From JAAFHS01 sp043751715 (GTDB taxonomy: Bacteria; Pseudomonadota; Alphaproteobacteria; Rhodobacterales; Rhodobacteraceae): 7,325 bases of DNA. The stretch's first letter is position 1. Each line of letters opens with the position of its first letter. A program made the translations under genes and the position numbers. Shown piece after piece: positions 5,065 through 7,325 of the stretch. Where the stretch lies: contig JAYUZO010000067.1 in the NCBI GenBank assembly GCA_043751715.1, forward strand, positions 1 to 7,325. Reading direction: 5' to 3'. The notes beneath the pieces are model-generated. The model saw nothing but the letters and a program-made list of their open reading frames with translations. It did not search any database and was not told the DNA's origin.

Positions 5065-6119
5065 GCGGTTCCGGGCAGTGGGGGGTGGTTGGGTGGCGAC
5101 AGGGCAAGCACTTTGAATAGCTGGCCCATTTCAGCGGGTGCGGTCAAGCGGTGCGATGCGGCGTAATGGTTGTGCAGGTCATCCCCTTGCAGGTGCTTGG
5201 CCAAAGCCGAGGCACGGGTTTCAATGCCAAGGGCCGTCAGGAAGGCGCCTTGGCTGGTCAGGGTGGCGCGGGCGGGATGGGCGGCGGCAGCAAGGGCTGC
5301 GAAATCGACATGGGCAGTCAGATCGGCCTTGCCGGGTGCGGCGAGTGGGTTGGCAATGCCGTGCCTGCGCAGGGCCTGAAAGGTATCGCCATGGCCCTGC
5401 CAAGCGCCGTAATCCACGATCAGCGCGCCACCGCCCTGCGTGGCCACCAGGTGGCCGATGCGCTGCATGATGGCGGCAGCGGCGGGGCAGTGTTCGACAA
5501 CATCGCCATCAGCAGTATCCCCAAGGCGGTGGGCCAGCAGGCCAAGGGGGATGGGCGTGGCACGGCCAAGGGTCAGTGCGCCATCGGCAACGCCGACCAC
5601 GGTTTCCGCCCAAGCCTGCCCGTGGCGCGTGAATTGCCGAATGGGCAGGGCATCAAAGAATTCATTTGCCAGCAGGAACAACGGCGCATCCGGCAATTGC
5701 GCTGCATTATCCAGCCACGTCGCCGCATAGCCCTTTAGCGCGGCCTGCTGGATGCTGCGCAAACGTGGCGACGCCTCTACCAACAGCACCTGCATGGCTG
5801 CATGAAAGCCCGGCACCCCGCGTGTGGCGCGCAGCACATCGGCCATCAGCGTGCCACGACCGGGGCCAAGTTCGGCCAGGGTAAAGCGCGCAGGTGCGCC
5901 CTGATCCAGCCAGCTTTGCGCCAGACACAGGCCCAGCATTTCGCCAAACATCTGGCTGATTTCAGGCGCGGTGATGAAATCCCCCTGCGCCCCAAACGGT
6001 TCGCGCGAGATGTAATAGCCGTGCACCGGGTGAAACAGACATTCGGCCATATAATCGGCCAGCGTGATCGGCCCATTCGCATGAATGCGCCGGATCAGCA
6101 GGTTGCCAAGCGGCGTCAT
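5061..6119 (-). CDS. SAM-dependent methyltransferase, MidA/NDUFAF7 family (COG1565)
   Basis: This 352-aa protein is a class I methyltransferase of the MidA/NDUFAF7 family. The mitochondrial member methylates an arginine of the complex I subunit NDUFS2 and is needed for complex I assembly; the alphaproteobacterial form may act likewise on NuoD, which is inference. Family blocks are GDFITAPEISQMFGE at 46-60, the SAM-binding ELGPGRGTL at 83-91, ANEFFDALPI at 151-160, IVDYG at 234-238 and DLTAHVDF at 266-273. The frame is open for 82 codons further upstream inside lgt, but the ATG at 6119 overlaps the lgt stop as ATGA and begins a normal family N-terminus. Its stop overlaps the pgeF start in the same way. 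The gene is intact, the middle cistron of three, and the protein is probably cytoplasmic. Confidence 0.94.
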   Translation of the reverse strand: MTPLGNLLIRRIHANGPITLADYMAECLFHPVHGYYISREPFGAQGDFITAPEISQMFGEMLGLCLAQSWLDQGAPARFTLAELGPGRGTLMADVLRATRGVPGFHAAMQVLLVEASPRLRSIQQAALKGYAATWLDNAAQLPDAPLFLLANEFFDALPIRQFTRHGQAWAETVVGVADGALTLGRATPIPLGLLAHRLGDTADGDVVEHCPAAAAIMQRIGHLVATQGGGALIVDYGAWQGHGDTFQALRRHGIANPLAAPGKADLTAHVDFAALAAAAHPARATLTSQGAFLTALGIETRASALAKHLQGDDLHNHYAASHRLTAPAEMGQLFKVLALSPPNHPPLPGTA

Positions 6120-6991
6120 GCCACCCGCGCGCGCAGAATGAACCACAGACCCAGTGCGACCATCGGCAAAGACAGGATCTGCCCCATGGTCAGCCCATAG
6201 CCACCCGATTGCAGCGCAAGGCCAAGCGGATTGCCGGGCGATATGAACTGCAGATCGGGCTGGCGCACGAATTCTACCACAAACCGCGCTGTGCCATAGC
6301 CCGCCAGAAACAGCCCCATCAGCCGCCCCGGCGTCTTGAACCATCCGCGCCGGAACGCCAGCCACAACAGGACACTGCCCAAAAGCGCACCTTCCAGCGC
6401 CGCCTCATACAACTGGCTGGGATGGCGCGCGCAGATATCCACCAACGCCCCACAATCCTGCGCAGCCTCACCCGGAAAGGCCACGCCCCATGGCAGCGTG
6501 GTCTGACGCCCCCACAGCTCGGCGTTGATGAAATTGGCAATGCGCCCCAACATCAGGCCCGCGGGGGCGGCAATCGCCAGCAGATCACCCATTTTCACCG
6601 GTGCAATTGCGGTCAGGCGGCAAAACAGCAGGCCCGCCACAACCACCCCCAGAAACCCGCCGTGAAACGACATGCCCCCTTCCCATACGCGCGGAATGTC
6701 CAGGGGATTGGCCAGGTAATATTCCAGCCGGTAAAACAGCACGAACCCCGCGCGCCCCCCCAGGATCACCCCGATGATGGCCCATGTAAAAAACCGCTCA
6801 ATCTGTTCGGCCGTGGCGGGGGCCGCCCCGGTCCAAAGCGCCATGTTGGCAATCGCGCGGCGGATCAGCCACCAGCCAATCAACAGGCCCGCGATATAGG
6901 CCAGTGCATACCACCGCAGGGCGAAGGTCATGCCGAACAGATCAAACGCCACAAGGTTGGGCGAGATGTTCGGAAAGGGGATGTAGTCCAT
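6116..6991 (-). CDS. lgt: Prolipoprotein diacylglyceryl transferase
   Basis: This 291-aa inner-membrane enzyme transfers diacylglycerol from phosphatidylglycerol to the lipobox cysteine of prolipoproteins, the first step of lipoprotein maturation. It is very hydrophobic, with about seven membrane segments (near residues 22-45, 66-88, 110-130, 135-150, 200-215, 224-241 and 270-288). The active-site HGG is at 110-112, the Lgt signature GRIANFINAELWGR at 149-162, HPSQLYEA at 190-197 and the arginine-bearing GYGTARFVVEFVRQPD at 231-246. Two ATGs are adjacent; AGGA lies 5 nt before the second (6991) and only 2 nt before the first (6994), so I chose 6991. A further open extension to 7180 runs into the divergent gene and is not coding. 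It is first in the lgt, methyltransferase, pgeF run. Confidence 0.96.
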   Translation of the reverse strand: MDYIPFPNISPNLVAFDLFGMTFALRWYALAYIAGLLIGWWLIRRAIANMALWTGAAPATAEQIERFFTWAIIGVILGGRAGFVLFYRLEYYLANPLDIPRVWEGGMSFHGGFLGVVVAGLLFCRLTAIAPVKMGDLLAIAAPAGLMLGRIANFINAELWGRQTTLPWGVAFPGEAAQDCGALVDICARHPSQLYEAALEGALLGSVLLWLAFRRGWFKTPGRLMGLFLAGYGTARFVVEFVRQPDLQFISPGNPLGLALQSGGYGLTMGQILSLPMVALGLWFILRARVA

Positions 6992-7003
6992 CATGTTCCT
7001 GTC

Positions 7004-7016
7004 GGCCGCTGCGGCC
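7004..7016. other. Short hairpin in the lgt leader
   Basis: GGCCGC and GCGGCC flank a single central base, giving a compact GC stem a few bases upstream of the AGGA ribosome-binding site of lgt. It could modulate access to the site. It may also be a chance product of GC-rich sequence. Confidence 0.3.
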
Positions 7017-7019
7017 TTC

Positions 7020-7048
7020 GTTTTCCGGCGCAAGGGGGGGGAAGTCAA
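7020..7048 (-). promoter_or_regulatory. Candidate lgt operon promoter
   Basis: On the minus strand TTGACT (7048-7043) matches 5 of 6 positions of the -35 consensus; 17 nt on, GAAAAC (7025-7020) is a weak -10. A start near 7013 gives a leader of about 20 nt. The spacer contains eight consecutive Cs on this strand (Gs at 7034-7041). Its -35 lies back to back with that of the divergent ubiK-type promoter. Confidence 0.4.
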
Positions 7049-7050
7049 CC

Positions 7051-7080
7051 TTGCGCGGCGCGCGGTGTGCGCCATATAAG
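7051..7080 (+). promoter_or_regulatory. Candidate promoter of the UbiK-family gene
   Basis: TTGCGC (7051-7056) and TATAAG (7075-7080) are 18 nt apart; the -10 matches 5 of 6 consensus positions and the -35 matches 3 of 6, keeping the TTG. A start near 7087 would leave about 17 nt before the ATG at 7104, enough for the AGAGG site at 7093-7097. Confidence 0.5.
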
Positions 7081-7103
7081 GAAGGCAAGCCAAGAGGTGC
7101 CCC

Positions 7104-7325
7104 ATGCAGACCCGCAACAAGTTTTTCGACGACATGTCGCAACTGATGACCAATGCCATGGGTGTGGCCCAAGGTGCCAAGACCGAGGCGGAAACGGCGA
7201 TGAAGGGCTTTGTCGACCGCTGGCTTGCCGACCGTGATTTCGTGACGCGCGAAGAATTTGATGCCGTGCGCGCGATGGCGCAAAAGGCGCGCGAAGAGAA
7301 TGATGCGCTGTCAGCGCGGCTGGCC
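7104..7325 (+). CDS. ubiK: UbiK/YqiC (BMFP) family accessory factor, cut by window end
   Basis: The first 74 residues of a small alpha-helical protein are visible; the frame is open to the last base and no stop is seen. It starts MQTRNKFFDDMSQLMTNAMG and continues with a helical, heptad-like, charged stretch (REEFDAVRAMAQKAREENDA at 48-67) that predicts the coiled coil of the family. UbiK-family proteins are about 80-100 aa, so only the end should be missing. In gammaproteobacteria UbiK assists the ubiquinone biosynthesis complex with UbiJ; a membrane-fusogenic activity has also been described for the family. AGAGG (7093-7097) precedes the ATG by 6 nt. The gene diverges from lgt. The family call is good, the exact role in this organism is inferred. 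Confidence 0.82.
   Translation, partial: MQTRNKFFDDMSQLMTNAMGVAQGAKTEAETAMKGFVDRWLADRDFVTREEFDAVRAMAQKAREENDALSARLA

Noticed and set aside
6209..7237. Plus-strand open frame of 342 codons opposite lgt
   Set aside because: Antisense shadow of lgt, running through the divergent promoters and the ubiK-type start, with no protein-like motifs.
1..7325. CRISPR array, transposon ends, integrase or phage remnants
   Set aside because: No regularly spaced repeats, transposase or integrase motifs, or terminal inverted repeats with target duplications were found.

Overview
The window reads as chromosomal core sequence from an alphaproteobacterium, most likely a member of the Rhodobacteraceae. The protein sequences (TrxB, Lgt, the MidA-type methyltransferase and a fused ATP sulfurylase/APS kinase) and the GC-rich third codon positions have the look of that family. 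No transposase, integrase, phage gene or CRISPR array is visible.

Layout from left to right. (1) A complete bifunctional sulfate adenylyltransferase/APS kinase gene lies on the minus strand (16-1722). (2) A 262-bp gap holds a candidate sat leader and a 74-nt, nearly continuous hairpin directly behind trxB. (3) trxB lies on the minus strand (1985-2923), divergent from an Lrp/AsnC-family regulator on the plus strand (3097-3597). The 173 bp between them hold a 29-bp imperfect palindrome overlapping the -35 of the probable regulator promoter. (4) A gene-poor stretch (3598-3921) is dense in RNA structure. On its minus strand a TTGACA-N17-CATCTT promoter has a predicted start that coincides with the base of a 153-nt rod of about 41 base pairs. 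This is the best candidate for an unannotated RNA and resembles 6S RNA in architecture. (5) A 47-codon minus-strand gene (3922-4065) encodes a basic small protein. (6) The minus-strand run lgt, midA-type methyltransferase and pgeF (6991 down to 4312) is joined by two ATGA stop/start overlaps. (7) At the right edge a UbiK-family gene starts on the plus strand, divergent from lgt, and is cut by the window end.

Functional themes are sulfate activation and thiol redox (sat, trxB), lipoprotein maturation and cell-wall quality control (lgt, pgeF), and respiratory-chain support (midA-like, ubiK). The coding genes look ordinary. The interest lies in the noncoding segments: the rod-shaped RNA candidate, the long hairpin between trxB and sat, the palindrome at the lrp promoter, and the small basic protein.
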